Shown here piece after piece: positions 23,401-38,400 of a stretch of DNA of 64,000 nucleotides. The position numbers were made by a program, and so were the translations under genes. The notes below the pieces were generated by a model. That model worked only from the letters and a program-made list of their open reading frames with translations, was not told where the DNA came from and ran no database searches. The stretch is from Desmodus rotundus (Eukaryota; Chordata; Mammalia; Chiroptera; Phyllostomidae): the NCBI RefSeq assembly GCF_022682495.2, contig NC_071397.1, forward strand, positions 17,680,739 to 17,744,738, in the 5' to 3' direction. The number at the start of each line of letters is the position of its first letter. Within the stretch, counting starts at the first letter, position 1.

Positions 23401-26400
23401 TGTTAACATCTTTCCAAAGGTTTTAATGCAATATTTTATTTTGAATTGAACAAATTTATAATGATGCATTAACCTGGAAAATTTTCAAAGTCCTCACACT
23501 GGAAAAGTTTTGAAAGCTGTCTGATTATTTGTTTCTTTCCTACTATTTATTTGCATGAAGTGGGCACAGCACGCCCTCTTATTATTCTATTCCGTAGAGG
23601 CTGTCATCCTTACACCATCAGATCCAAGTTTCTGTTTACAAGCAGTTTGCCGTTAAATAATTGACACTACCATGATAATCCAAAACTTCCATGTTTACTG
23701 TAATTTTTAAATAATTGCAGATTCACAGGTAAAGGGAACTCTCCGACACCCTTCTCCCATTCTCCCTCCATGGTGACGTTTTACACAGCTAGAGTCCTAG
23801 GAAATAGACATTGCTACAATCCGCGGGGTTTATTCAGATTCCCCAGCACTTTTCTGCATGTATGTATATAAATAGTTCTGTGCAATTTTATTAACGTGTA
23901 GCTTCATGTAAGTGCTGCTCAGGATACCAAATTGTGTTGTTACCACACGGCCTCTTCTTGCTATACCTTTACAGTTATACTCTCTCCTCCTACCCTCCTT
24001 CCCGGCCATTCCTAACCACTAATCTGTTCTCCTCTTCTATCATTTTAATATTAAAAAACATTATATAAGAGGAATCATACACTTTTGAGGTTAGCATAAT
24101 GTCTCTGAGGTCCCGCCAAGTTCTGGTGCTGAGCAACGGTTCGTTCCTTTTTGGTGCCCAGTAGCATTGCGTGTTATGGACAGACCCCGTCTCTCAGCTG
24201 GTCACCAGTGGAAGGGCGTTTGGGTTGCTTCCAGCTTTTGCCTGTCGGGTATAGAGCTGCTGTGACAATCCATGTGCAGGTTTTTGCGTGAACCTAAGTT
24301 TTCATTTCTCTGGCCTAAGAGTGTAATTGCTAGGCAAGCGCATCTTTGGCTAAAAGAACCTGCTAAACTGTTGTGCAGACTGGACCATTTTATGTTCCCT
24401 TCAGCCCTGTACGAGTGATCCAGTGTCTCTGCATCCTCGTCAGCATTTGGTGTTGTCATTACTTTTTAATTTTAGCCATTCTGATGGGTTTGTAGTAAAA
24501 CCTCATTGTAATTTGAACTTATATTTCCTTAATGTCTAATGATGCTGAATATCATCCCATGTGCCGTTCACATCTTGATATCATCTCTGTGAAATATTTA
24601 TCTTCTTTAATTTGCTTATGTTTTCACTGTTGAGTTTTGACAGGTTTTTTGTTTGTTTTTTTAATATTCTAAATACAAGTCCTTTGTTGAACATGGGGCT
24701 TATAAATAATTTATCTCAGTTTATAGTTTGTCTTTGCATCTTCTTTACAGGGCATTTTGTAGAACAAGTTTTTGATATTGATGAGGTCCAATTTATCAAC
24801 TTATTTTTTTTTAACCTCAGCTGACAATATATTTATTCATTTGAGAGAGAGAAATGGAGAGAGGGAGAAAGGCGGGGAGAGAGACAGACAGACAGACAGA
24901 CAAACAGACATATCGATATGAGAGAGAAGCACTGATCAGTTGCCTCTTGTACCCCAACCAGGGATCAAACTTGCAACTAGGTATGTGCCCTGACCGCGGA
25001 TCTGACCCGCAGCCCCCTGTCGGTGTCCGGGACAGTGCTCCGACCAACTGAACCACTCGGCTGGGGCCCAGTCTATCGACTTGTATGGATTATACTTTCA
25101 GCATCAAGTATAAGAATTTGCATATTGCTAGGTCTCCCAAGGGTTTTCTTTAACATTTTTTTTCCTGAAAGTTTAAAAAGTTTTACATTTAAGTCCATCT
25201 TCCACTTTCAAGTTAATTTTTATGTAAGGGATGAGGTTTAGGTCGAGGTTTGTTATTTTGCCTGTGGATGTCCAATTGTATTAACACCACTTGTTGAAAA
25301 AGCTATCCTTCTGTTATTCATACTCATTTTTAATGCCAGTTTTCAAAAAATTGTTTTCACTATTTATTTTTATAGGCTCGAGAACTCTTCCTAAAAGCAG
25401 TAGAAGAAGAACAAAATGGAGCTCTTTACGAAGGTAAAAACTCAGGGCCCTGGATCATACTGCCTTGACATTTCTGAGCAACAAGTCTTTGTTGCTGAGC
25501 GATTTGTTTTTACTAGAATACATTTGGTATGGAACATCAGACTCGCTGTATTTGAAATTGGTTTTTAAAATATCGAAAATAAAAATTGCATTTCTATATA
25601 ACCTGTCTCCAAAAAAAATATTGCTGGGAAACATCATATTGACAGGGTGAGTAAAATGACTTTTTTTTTTTACATTTAGGTTTTAATATTTATTCTTCAT
25701 TATTAAAGTCTTAAAAAATGCTGCCACATACAAAAATAGGTTGTGCTGCTTTTATAGGTGGAATTACTTCTGGGGAGGATGTCAAGGATACATTGAGGAA
25801 CACATGTTTTCTAAGCTAATTCACAGGTGTCTGCAAAGGAACCCCCTTTGACTTTGTTTCTTTTAGTAAAGCTACTAGAAATGCGAGAGTAACGTGATGG
25901 GGCTGTTTACCGTACTAGGTTTGTAACCGAGCTTCCGTTTTGTGATAGTAAAGCTAATAATTGGGGCATAGAAGATTCCTGCACTTGGATCATTTGAATA
26001 TGCCCCCAAAATAACATTTGCAGAATTATTCTATTTTTTGCAAAGTTCTTCTAGTGATATATTTACTTTGAAATATTAAAAGGGTCCAATTACTACCTCT
26101 CCATAGTCTTCATTAGTTTGTAAGGTTCCCATCTCCACATAGTGTGTGGTGATTTGCCCAGAATAAAAAAAAAAAAAATGACAGAATGTATTGAATGGAA
26201 TTGACTTCTTCAGGTCCACCTCTACAGCCCCACGTTCTGTTAGTATTTTTCCATGGAAGACATTATTAATAACATAACTCCAAATCCCCTGGCCAGGAGA
26301 TTTAAGAGTCTCATGCTCTACCAACTGAGCTACCCAGGCGCCTAAGGGAGATTTATTTTAAAACAAACAGGTTTTACAGGTTACTTAGCTAAATAAGAGG

Positions 26401-29400
26401 CAGTTGGACTAAAGTTGTATTTGAAGAATTCCAAAAAACTCTTCTCTTTATTCCACCCACTAGGAAGCATTGGATTTTCCTTAACTTTGTGTTTTAGAAG
26501 GAAAAATTTGCTTAGAAGTATTTTTTTGTTGGGGCTATGGCAATTGCATTTTCAAAGTCAAAAGAAAGACATTCACATAAGGTCACTTCTGACGATACAT
26601 AACAGGCTGAGGAAAAAGATGGGAAGGGCTGAAAGCCAAGAGTAAAATGCAACATCTTAAGTTTCTATAACACGTTAGCTTTAGGAAAAAGAAGGATGAT
26701 TTCTGAGTAGTAAGATTTGTAAATAAGAGTTTGTTCACTGAACTACTGTTGCATGTAGAAAAGGCTGTTTGTAAAGAAAGTTACCCAATTAAATGACAGT
26801 TAAGGGTAATCAAAGGAAATAACAGAACTGTGTGGTCATAGCTAATTTAGCTTTATTTCTTCTTTTAGCCATCAAGTTTTATCGTAGGGCTATGCAACTT
26901 GTACCTGATATAGAGTTCAAGATTACTTATACCCGGTCTCCAGATGGTGATGGCGTTGGAAACAGCTAGTGCGTATATAATTTGATAGACAGTAATACGT
27001 AGAGTGTGTTAAAATTAAGCGTCTTTGCCCTGTTTACTCTTAACTTGATAAGAAGATGGTGCTTTTATGTCAAGTCATAGTCTTTAGTATACAGACTTGT
27101 TTATGAAGTTATAGAAATTATTTAATTAGGGAATTTTAAGATTAAAATACAGAAATGTACATTTTAAACAGACATAACAAAGTGATGAAAGATATTTTTT
27201 AGGAAAGTAGTGATTATTAAAAGGAGTAAATTAAAGGGTGTATTTCAGCTTTCTGAAACCTAAAGTCAAAATTATTAAAATGTTATTAGGCCCAAACTGA
27301 AAAATGTCAGTAATGTTTGAAATTGGGTGATGGGTACATAGGCTTTGATCACACTAGTCTTTCTCCTTTTGTGTATGTTTGAAACTACACGTTTTTACTT
27401 AGGGGCTTTTCATTCGTTAGGAAAAGGCTGAATTATAACAAGGTTTTATTATTCTCTTACGGTATGTAGGTGGAATATCGTTAAGACTGTTCCATTGGTT
27501 TAAAAGCACAGGAGCAGGATATAAGCACTCCTGAAAGAAAGCCCATTTCACCCTGCCCATTGTGGTCGGGGTGAGTTAGTTGGGGATTATCCCTCCAAGC
27601 AAAAGGTCGCTGGTTTGATTCCCTGGTCAGGTGGGTGAGAGCCAGCCATCCATACTTCTCTCCCTCTCTTTCTCCTTCACTTCCCCTCTCTCTAAAAATG
27701 AATAAATAAAATCCTTTTAAAAAGGCAAGAAACCACATTTTGTTGTATAGACCCAGCCCCTGAATCAGTCCTGAAGGCAGCATTGATGGTTTTATATGAC
27801 AAAGATCAAGAGAACATATTTGTAAGTCAGTACTTTTGAAGCTATTTGCAAAACAATTATAAAATTGCTTTGGCTCAATCCTTTTATCCCCAAAAGCCCA
27901 ATTTACTGATAATAGAAGGGAAGGGAGTTTGTACCCATGAGGGAATGTCAGATTTAAAATGAACAACACCTAGAAAAAGTTTGGTAATGAGAGATTTTAT
28001 GACCTGTTATTATATTACCGCTGCCATGAAATAATTAAGAAGTTATCTTTACCAGTAACTATGCTTTTTGCCAGTATTTGTTAACTGTTTATACTATTAA
28101 CACAAGCTTTGGAAAAGCCATATTAAAAGCGTCCCAATGAAGTCATTATTAATTGCCTGCTTAAACGTTTGGGCCAATAATAATATTGCTCACTGAATTA
28201 GATTTAACAGTGTACATTAGTTCATACTAAAAAGGAATCATTTGGGCTCTTTCTAAGCCTATTAAAATTTAGATAGAGTCATTTGAACCCAGTAAATAGA
28301 CTCCAGCTGCTGTTAAGAAAGTTTGTATTAAAATATTAAAGATGCATTTCTCTGCTGTGCAATCTCTTTATACAATCTCAGATTCTATGAAAGTTCTTTA
28401 AAGATGTACATAATTTTTTATCAGATCTCATAGGCCCTAAAAGTCGCTTTGCTGGTTGGTTTTTTTACATTTTGTTCAGTGTTGGTAAAGTGGTCCCTGA
28501 ATCCATCTAGACTCAGCCACACTCGCCCTCGTTGTGTCCCGACAAGCTCTTCCTGGTTTTCCAGCTTCATCCTCATCCTGCCTTTTTTATATCTGGTCAT
28601 TTTTTAGGTTACTTTCAGCAAGAATGGTAAGCTGGATAATTTTCTAGGGCTCTGACTACACATTTGTCTGTGTGGTAGATGATTTGTGGACCTGCTGAGA
28701 TTTTTTACATTGCACATTTTCCTCTCTAAATGTAGGGTGGTAAGGCACATCTGTTAGGAAACCTTGGTAAGTACCTCAGACGACCCCTGAATACTTGATT
28801 TTTATCCAATTAGATGGACTAGTCACTTAAAGAATATGTTTACTTCAGCCCTGACTGGGGTGGCTCAGTGGATTGAGCGCCGGCCTGCAAACCAAAGGGT
28901 CGCTAGTTTGATTCCCAGTCAAGGGCACATGCCTGGGTGGCGGACCAGGTCCCCAGTGGGGGCGCTTGAGAGGCAACCGCACATTGATGTTTCTCTCTTT
29001 CTCCCTCCCTTTGTCTCTCTGAAAATGAATAAATAAAATCCTAAAAAAAAGAGAGAGAATATATTTACTTCAGATTTTAAAAATCATTTGAAATTATCTT
29101 TTTCATTAACACCCGAAATCTCTATGATAAAACAATTAAATCATACTATCAGTATCCCCAAATTCTAATTCTTTCTGTGTGGAAATTAAAATTTGCCGAA
29201 GCTTTTTTCTTCGAAAGACTTGTTATGGTGCTCCTGCGAGGCAGGATAAACTTTTACCACATCAGAGAAAAAACTAGTAAGAAGTTGCTTTTAGATCACT
29301 TTTTCTAATGAAGGTTTGAAAATGCTATGAAAAATCAGTTCCTGAGCTTTTTGTTTGTAGACTGAGGCACTTAGTGTCTTCACCTCCCTTCTTTTTGCAG

Positions 29401-32400
29401 CATTGAGGATAATGATGATGATAGCAAGATGGCAGACCTGTTGTCCTACTTCCAGCAGCAGCTCACAGTCCAGGAGTCTCTGCTCAAACTGTGTCAACCC
29501 GAACTTGAGAGCAGTCAAACGCACATATCAGGTGAGGATTTATGCTCGTTGTAAGTCCACGAGAAAGGCATTACCATAGATTTTAGTTTTCCAAGCTTGA
29601 AATGTCAGATAACTTGCTAGACAGTTTATTTCATTCAGAATACGGTTGGAGATCTAGTTACAATGATTGTGTGTGTTTACCTGCAAGCTTTTAAAAGTCT
29701 GAAGTAGAGCAGAGTTTGCAGTGCAGTTGTTCAAGGGTGCCACGCCTTTTCCCTTAAGATCTAAGGGGGAGACTGAGTTGTGGGGGGCAGTCCTAAGAAA
29801 ACTGGAGGAATGCGAGGACCACTAGGATCATCAGGTGTTTCAGCCAAGTTGGACAGCAGTCCTGAGGTACAGGCTGAGTGTTTCAAAACACTCAGTGTCT
29901 TTCTTTTCATATGTTAAGTGTTTAATTAGCTATGGGACTTTTCAGAAGAGGACAGCTGGAAATTTTTAAGAAGATAAAAATAACTTTTTACTGTTAAATG
30001 CAGTATGTTTCCACACACACACCAACATAGTAGACTGTTTTTCTAACACACTTATTTTAATACATCTTGGTAGTAAACTGATCTTTTGAGAGATGGGGAT
30101 GCTTTATAACAGTAGCTTCAGATTATTTCATACTTAAAAAATAAAGATCTGTGTCTCGATGTTCGGAAGCATTATTACTTCTGGGTAAGTACCCTCACGC
30201 GTTATGGCTGAGCAGCCCTGGAGAAGTGATTTGTGAGTTTGTAGGGATGCACAAACGGACGTGCACTGACAGCGTGATGGCGGACGGCAGCAGAGGCACT
30301 GAGCGGGCGATTCTCTTTTGCAGTGCTGCCAATGGAGGTCCTGATGTACATCTTCCGCTGGGTGGTGTCCAGCGATTTGGACCTCAGATCATTGGAGCAG
30401 CTGGCGCAGGTGTGCAGAGGATTCTATATCTGTGCCAGGTACTACTTTTTTTAACAACTCAGGGAGTGGTGACAGAAGGGGTTAGGATCTCGGCCACTTT
30501 TGATAAAAGAACTTGATTGATGTTCTGGATAAAAGCTATTCTAGAACAGTTCGGTAAGCTGCACGTATGTGAATTTCTCAAACCATTTAATATTTAAAGG
30601 CTGGAATGCAATAGGTTTCTTTTTTTATTTTTCTCATGTAGAACTATTTTTTATTTTTATATATTTTAATTAACGTTATGCCTGCACATAGTTTAAAGAA
30701 TTACATGATTCAACCGGGTTTGATACTAAAAACTAAACAAAACATAACAGCAATCCCCCGCTTTCCACCCCTCACCACAAACCTGGTGCAAGCAACCACG
30801 CCCTAGGGGCAAATACTTGCAATGATTTTAGCTGATTCTTTTGGTATTTACCTCCACATCTCTTTATCTTATTTATTTATTTATTATAATAGTTCAAGTA
30901 CAGTTGTCTCCATTTTCCCGCTACTACTTTCCCCTGCCCCACCCACCCTTACTCCCACCCTTAATCCTTCCCCCTTTTGGCTTTGTCCATGGGTCCTTTA
31001 TATGTGTTCTTTGATGACCCTTCCCCCTTTTTCCCTCATTTTCCCCTTCCCACCTCCCTTCTGGTTACTGTCAGTTTGTTTTTTATTTCAATGTCTCTGG
31101 TTGTATTTTGCTTGCTTATTTGTTCTGTTGATTAGGTTCCACTTACAGGTGAGATCATATGGTATTTGTCCCTCACTGCCTGGCTTATTTCACTTAGCAT
31201 AATGCTTTCTAGTTCCATCCCTTGCTGTCGAGAAGGGTAGGAGTTCCTTCTTTCTTTCTGCTGCATAGTATTCCATTGTGTAAATGTACGATAGTTTTTT
31301 GATCCACTCTTTTACCAATGGGCACTTAGGTTGCTTCCAGCACTTGACTCTTGTAAATTGTGCTGCTATGATGCAGTAGGTTTCCAGGGTATAGAATAAT
31401 TTGTGCAACAGATACAGTTACACACATTACTTCAGTAGGGTAGTTTGCATGCTAATTTAGCTGATTTGGAAAAGAAATTATGCTAAAAAATACTCAGGCT
31501 ATTTTCACAGTAACTCTAAACCCATTAATTGGTAATGATTTAAATTTGGATTGCACTGGAATTTTCTTTTAGCCCATTAAAAGTAATCCTATACTTTAAA
31601 AATCATTCTGTGTGAAGAATAATTATAATTTTGTATAGCATCATTTGAGACTGGTAGCCTTTCATGGGCATCTTATGTAAAAATATATATACTTAGTTCT
31701 TACATCTAGAACTTTTTTTATAACTTTAGTTCTTAAAATTTAGATGCATTATTTTTAAATAACCTAATTTCATTTGGAGTCTTTGTATTTTGGATAAAAC
31801 ATGAGAATTGCTTTAATACTTGTTTTTGAAATGAAACTCGATCACCAACTTACGCCATACACGAAAATAAACTCAAGATGGATAAAAGACTTAAATATAA
31901 GTCGTAACACCATAAAAGTCCTTGAGGAAAACATTGGCAGGAAAATCTCAGACATTCCACACAGCAACACCCTCACAGACACATCCCCTAAAGCAAGGGA
32001 CATAAAGGAAAGAATAAACAAATGGGACGTCATCAAAATAAAAAGCTTCTGCATGGCTAAAGAAAACAGCACCAAATTACAAAGAGAACCAACAGTATGG
32101 GAAAACATATTTGCCAATGATACCTCAGACAAGGGCCTGATCTCCAAAATATATAAAGAACTCACACGACTCCACTCCAGGAAGACAAACAACCCAATTA
32201 AAAAATGGGCAAAGGACTTGAACAGACACTTCTCCAAGGAAGACATACAGAGGGCCCAGACACATATGAAAAGATGTTCAGCATCACTAGCCATCAGAGA
32301 GATGCAAATCAAAACCACAATGAGGTATCATCTCACACCAGTCAGAGTGGCCAACATAAACAAATCCACAAACAAATGTTGGAGAGGATGCAGAGAAAAG

Positions 32401-35400
32401 GCAACCCTAGTGCACTGTTGGTGGGAATGCAGACTGGTGAGGCCACTGTGGAAAACAATATGGAATTTCCTCAGAAAACTAAAAATGGAACTGCCCTTTG
32501 ACCCAGCAATTCCGCTGCTGGGATTATATACCCTAAGAACACTGAAACACCAATCCAAAAGAACCTGTGCACCCCAATGTTCATAGCAGCACAATTTACA
32601 ATAGCCAAGTACTGGAAGCAACCGAAGTGCCCATCAGCAAACGAGTGGATCCCAAAACTATGGTATATTTACACAATGGAATTCTACGCAGCAGAGAGAA
32701 AGAAGGAGCTTATACCCTTTGCAACAGCATGGATGAAACTGGAGAGCATTATGCTAAGTGAAATAAGCCAGGAGGTGAGGGACAAATACCATATGATCTC
32801 ACCTTTAACTGGAACATAATCAATAGAAGAAAAAAGCAAACAAAATATAACCAGAGACATTGAAGTTAAGAACAATCTAACAATAGCCAGGGCCGGGGGC
32901 GGGGGGGGGGACAGTGAGGAGAGGGGATTACAGGAATTACTATAAAGGACACATGGACAAAATCAAGGGGGAGGGTGGAGGTGGGGGAGGGAGGTGGGTT
33001 CAGCTGGGGTGGGGTGGAGGGATGGGGAGAAAAGGCATACAACTGTAATTGAATAACAATAAAAACAAAAAACAAACAAACAAAAAAGACTGGTTTTTGG
33101 TGGTTCTGTGTACTATTCTGTTTAACAAGGACCTATTAAACATCTAGTGGATTGCCACCAACCTTTTGAAATTTGGGTCTCTAGCACTGTTACTCCATTA
33201 ACTTCTTTTAATTATACACAACAAAACATGAAGAGGGAATTAAGAAAAATTTGGGGGATTTCTTTTTGCAGTCTGGCTACAATATAAATAGCTTTTATAT
33301 CTTTAAAACTGAGTATTTTAAATTATAGAAGTTAAAAGCATTTTGAGTTGTATAAGAATCATGTGAAAATTTAATACATCTTTTCACTTTGCATTTTGTA
33401 CTAATTCCATAACAAAGTCTTGTGGCCGCTACCTTTAAAATGTTTCTCCAGTCTGACCATTCCGCTGCTTCTCCAAAGTACAGTTCTGGTTCAGCCACCA
33501 CGATACCTAGTCTGGGTTATGGCAGAAGCACTCTACGTGGTCTCTCTGCTTCCAGGCTTACATGCCTGAAACATATACCCCGTCAACCACCAGGGCGATC
33601 TTTAGTTTTTCTTCTTTTTTTCCTATTCTCCTGCCCCCTCCCCCTTGGCAACTGTCAGCTTGATTTCTGTATCTATGGGACCTGGCCTGCAACCCAGGCA
33701 TGTGCCCTGAGTGGAAATAGAACTGGTGACCCTTTGGTTTGCAAGCCAGCACTCAGTCCACTGAGCCACACCAGCCAGGGCGGACTCTGTATTTCTGTGG
33801 TAGTGGTTGTAACTTCTCTTTCATTTCTGATTCTGTTTATTTGGCCTTTCTCTTTTTTTCTTGAGGAATTTGGCTAACGGTTGGTCAGCATTGTTTATCT
33901 TTTGGAATAACCGGCTCTTAGTTTCATCGATCATTTCTATTGGTTTTTAAATTTCTATTTTGTTTTTATCTGCACTGATTTTAACTATTTGTGTCTTCTG
34001 TTTGATTGTAACTATTTGTGTCTTCTGTTTACTTTAGGGTTTTTGTGTTGTTCTTTTTCTAGTTTCTTTGGGAGTAGATTTAAGTTGTGTATTTGGGATT
34101 TTTCTTCCTTCCTGAGGTGGGCCTGCATAGCTGTGAGCTGCCCTTTTAGAGCTGCCTTTACTGCATCCCATAAATTTGAAAAAGTTTTATTTTCATTTTC
34201 ATTTGTTTCAAGATAATATTTTATTTCCTCTTTGGTCTATTGGTGGTTTAGTAATATGTTGTTTAGCCTCCATGTATTTGTGTTTTTTCCAGTTTTCTCT
34301 CTGTACTTGGTATCTAGTTTCTTGCCATTGTGGTCAGTTAAACAGCTTGATACGGTTTCAGTCTTCTTGAGTTGAGGCTTATTTTGTGGCCTGTGATCTA
34401 TCCTTGAGAATGGTTCATGGTCACTTGAAAAAAATGTGTACTTTTCTGCTTTTGGATAAAATGTTCTATAAATGTCTATTAAGTCAACCTTTCTAATGTG
34501 ATATTTAACGCCATTATTTCCTTATGAATTTTCTGCCTGGATGATTTATCCATTCATGTGAATGGAGTATTAAAATCTTACTATTATAGTATTACTATGG
34601 ATTTTTCCCTTTAAGTGTATTAATAATTGCTTTATATCTTTGGGTGCTCCTACTTTTGGTGTGAAGATATTTACCATTATATCCTCTTCTTGGCTTGACT
34701 CCTTTATAATTATGTGATGTCCTTATTTATCTTCTTTTTTTACATTTTTTTGTTTTAAGATTTATTTTGTCTGATACAGTATGACTACCCCAAAGTTCTT
34801 TGTTTTTATTTGCATGAAATATCTTTTTCCATCCCTTCACTGTCAGTCTGTATTAGTCTTTCAATTTGAAGTGAATCTCATATAGGCAGCTTATAAATGG
34901 GCCATGTTTTTTCTTTTTAAAGATTTTATTCATTTATTTTTTGAGAGAGGGGAAGGAAGGGAAAAAGAGGGAGAGAAACTTTGATCAGTTGCTTCCCACA
35001 TCCTCAACCCAGAACCCGGCCTGCAACCCAGGCATGCGCCCTTGCCTGGATTTGAACTGGCGACCTTTTGGTTTGCAGGACTCAGCCATTATTTCTTTAA
35101 ATAAGGTTTCTGCTCCTTTCTTTTTCTCCTTCTGGGTTCTTTATAATGGACCGTTTGAGCACTTGATGTTGTCCCAGAGGTTCTTTACGTTATCCTTGCT
35201 TTTTAAAATTTTTTCCTTTTGCTTCTCTGATAAATTTCCACTAGTTTGTCTTCCTGGTCACTGATCTGTTCTTCTGTATGAGTTAATTTTCTGTTGATTC
35301 CTTCTGATGTGTTTTTTCATGTGTCAGTTATTTTAATCTTCAGCTCTGCCTATTTCTTTATTGTACCTTCTCTTTGTTGAAATTATCCCTAAGTTCTTCT

Positions 35401-38400
35401 ATTCCACACTAAGGTTTGGTGAGCATCCTTATGACCATTTCTTTGAATTCTTTATTAGGTAAATTACTTATCTCTGTTTCCTTAGAGGCTTTTTTCTGGG
35501 GGATTTTCTTGTTCCTTCATTTGAACAGGTTCCTTCTTTTGAGAGGTTTTGGGGATTTTATTTTCTTTTTGTTTGACTTTTCATGTTTGTTTATAGGAAT
35601 TAGACACAATAGCTATTTCTTCCCAATCTTGAAAAAGCGGCCTTATGTAGAAGTGGCCTCTGTGGGTTCTGTGTGCCGGGGGGTTTTGGCAAGCTGGTCA
35701 GAGCCAAGCAGGTGCTAAGATGACCAGGGCACTGGTCTACCAAGTCGAGAGACTCTGGTTGGGGAGGCCAGGTGCATGTGGTAATGCCCTGTTCTCTGCT
35801 TGTTCCCTTGCTCAGGAGCAGAGTGGGCTTGGGTACTGTGCCTGGGAACATAGTAGTGCTGTAGTGATTTTATTGATGGGCCAGAGCACTTGAATGGAGC
35901 CCCACCCACCCTGTGGAGGTGGAGGGGGAACATAAACAATGGTGCTTACCGATACCTCCAGCCCAGAGAGCTCCCATGGCTCCCCAGCCTTCTCTGTACA
36001 GTCTCTCTTGTTTGTTGTACAGAAAGTGGTCTTGTGTAGTTATCTCGGTATAGGCTTTATTGCTGGTAGTTTTAGAAGGCTGGCGGGAGTGGTCAGGAGC
36101 TTACAGCACTGGGAGTACTGGCTTGAGGGTTGGAGTGGCTCCCTGCAGGGAGGCCTGCGGGTGCATGGGATGTCCCATTGTTCCTGCCAGCTTCCTTTGT
36201 CTGGAGGCAAAAGACTCAGGGTAGTGTAACTGGGAACACACTTCCTGGTGATGTTGCAGGTAGGCCAAAGCACCCAAATAAAGCCCCTGCCCGCCCTATC
36301 AAAGTGAAGGGGGATGTAAACGATGGCGCTCACCAGCTCGTCCAGCCCTGACAGTTGCCACAGTTCCCAGGCAGCCCTTGTGGCTTCCCAGTCCTCTCTA
36401 TTTGTCTCCTTCTCTTGCTTGTTGTTCAAAAGCTATTCATTCAGCCCTGGCTGGTGTAGCTCAGTGGATTGAGCATGGGCCTGCGAAGCAAAGGGCCATG
36501 GATTCAATTTCCAGTCAGGGCACATGCTTGGGTTGCAGGCCAGGTCCCCAGTAGGGGGCATGCAAGAGACAACCATACATTGATGTTTCTCTCCCTCTCT
36601 TTCCCTTCCCCCTCCCTAAAAATTAAAAAAAAAATCTTAAAGCTGTTCATTCAGCCCTCAGTTTTCTCGCAGTAATTGCTCATGATTTATGTATACGTTT
36701 GAGTTTGCTTATGGGAGAGGGTGAATTCAGCATCCTCCTGTACCACCACTATCTTGGACCTCTCCCAGAGTCATCTTTTTAAAAGCCTAAGTTATGCTGA
36801 AAACTGCAAGGGCCTCTATCTCATTTTCATAGCCGCTCCCATCAGTAAACTAGGACCTCACCAGCCCCTTACTACCCCTCAAATTACATAGCCTATGCTT
36901 CATCTTGCTTATTTTGCTGCAGCTATGTGGCACTTCTTGCTCCTTGTGGAGCACACCAGCCACACTCCCACATGAGGGTCTTGAACTCGCTATGGTTCTG
37001 CCCAGAATACACTTCCTCATCACTTGTCCAAAGAGTCTTCCCTTGGCCGCTGCATCTAAAATAGTCTTCATTTCCCACCACCACATCTTCGTCTGTTTAC
37101 CCTGCTTTGTTTGTTTTTTTGCATTGAGCTCATTACCTGAAACTTTCTCTGTTTTCTAATTTTTCTTTGCTTTCCCACCAGTAAAAGAGCAGGGCCTTCA
37201 TCCATCCATCCATCTCCATGGCCCAAGATGGTGCCTGGCAGGCACCAAACAGAAACTTACTGAATAGAAGGCAGCTCACAGCAGGACTGTTTCTTAAGGC
37301 TGCATGTAGCAGCTTAGCCTTTTATATATATTGATGTTGTGATTTTCTTCCTTAGAGACCCTGAAATATGGCGTTTGGCCTGCTTGAAAGTTTGGGGCAG
37401 AAGCTGTATTAAACTTGTTCCATACACATCCTGGAGAGAGATGTTTCTAGAAAGGCCCCGTGTTCGGTTTGATGGTAAGTTGAACCCTTTAGAACTCAGG
37501 AGAACTAGTGATCCATCATGCTGATTTTGTCAAACACTCGGTCTTAGTTTTCTGTAACAGACCTAAGTACCGTGAGCATATTTAAAGGAAACTACAATAA
37601 AAGTAAGGCCAGAAAAATACTATATGATTGTAATTAAGATTCTCTAAAGTTTATTACGTTCTTAATTGTTTAAAAATGTTTTGTTTTGTTTTTTTAAATA
37701 GGAGTGTATATCAGTAAAACCACATATATTCGTCAGGGGGAACAGTCTCTTGATGGCTTCTATAGAGCCTGGCACCAAGTGGAATATTACAGGTACAACT
37801 GAGTGAGTGAAAAATTCTCTCTCTCCAAGGAGTTGTTCACTAGGTATTGGACGTCTGTTCTCTGTGGCTTTTGCATTTATACACGAAGTGGCCCTCAGTG
37901 TCTTTATCCAGTATTATTACAGAAATCATACTTAAAAGCCCAGTGGGTTACTACAAATTTAATTCCTCCTGGCCTCTAAATCAAAGAGCCATTTTACAGT
38001 TTAGAAATCGTCCTTATCTGTTGCCCTTGGTAGACTCATTTGCTTGTGCGCTGCTCAGCCCTACTGTCCTTCAGATAATACTGCCAGTGAGGAAGGAGCA
38101 GACTTGTTAAGTACCATGTATTATGGGAGTCCACTTTTGTTTGACATTAGTTAGTGCTCTAGGAAAAAACATACAGAACTTTAATAGAGTAATATTTAAT
38201 CTAACTTTTTATTCAGTGAGTGAAACTAAAAGTTCAACAGTTCCCTCTGAGGAGGGTAAGAAAATGCCGTTAGTTCTTGGTTGCTGACCTCCCAGGTTGT
38301 CAGTCACATTTTAGTGACGTTTTGCCAGTTCTTGGGCCCACGGCATTTCCGATTTGCTTCCACGGCTATGCCTAGGTTTAGGTGCCAGTAAAGAAGGCCG

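Larger units (their letters stand above)
33590..36775 (-). mobile_element. Antisense L1 fragments with nested SINEs
   Basis: Running from an L1 3'-UTR piece (CTTGGCAACTGTCAGCTTG) through ORF2- and ORF1-derived segments (for example GATGTTGTCCCAGAGGTTCT near 35,168) to a GC-rich 5' region that ends at CACTATCTTGGACCTCTCCC near 36,770. Several deletions are evident. Fills most of FBXO9 intron 7. Confidence 0.75.

Noticed and set aside
24881..24910. Short regular repeats (GACA, CATT, GGGGGA) as a CRISPR-like array
   Set aside because: These are simple microsatellites with no spacers, in a mammalian genome.
26297..26342. A functional tRNA-Lys gene
   Set aside because: The T-arm and the 3' acceptor strand are missing.
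31801..32586. A 261-codon open frame inside FBXO9 intron 7
   Set aside because: It is the C-terminal part of L1 ORF2p with a frameshift downstream and an L1 3' UTR, not a host gene.
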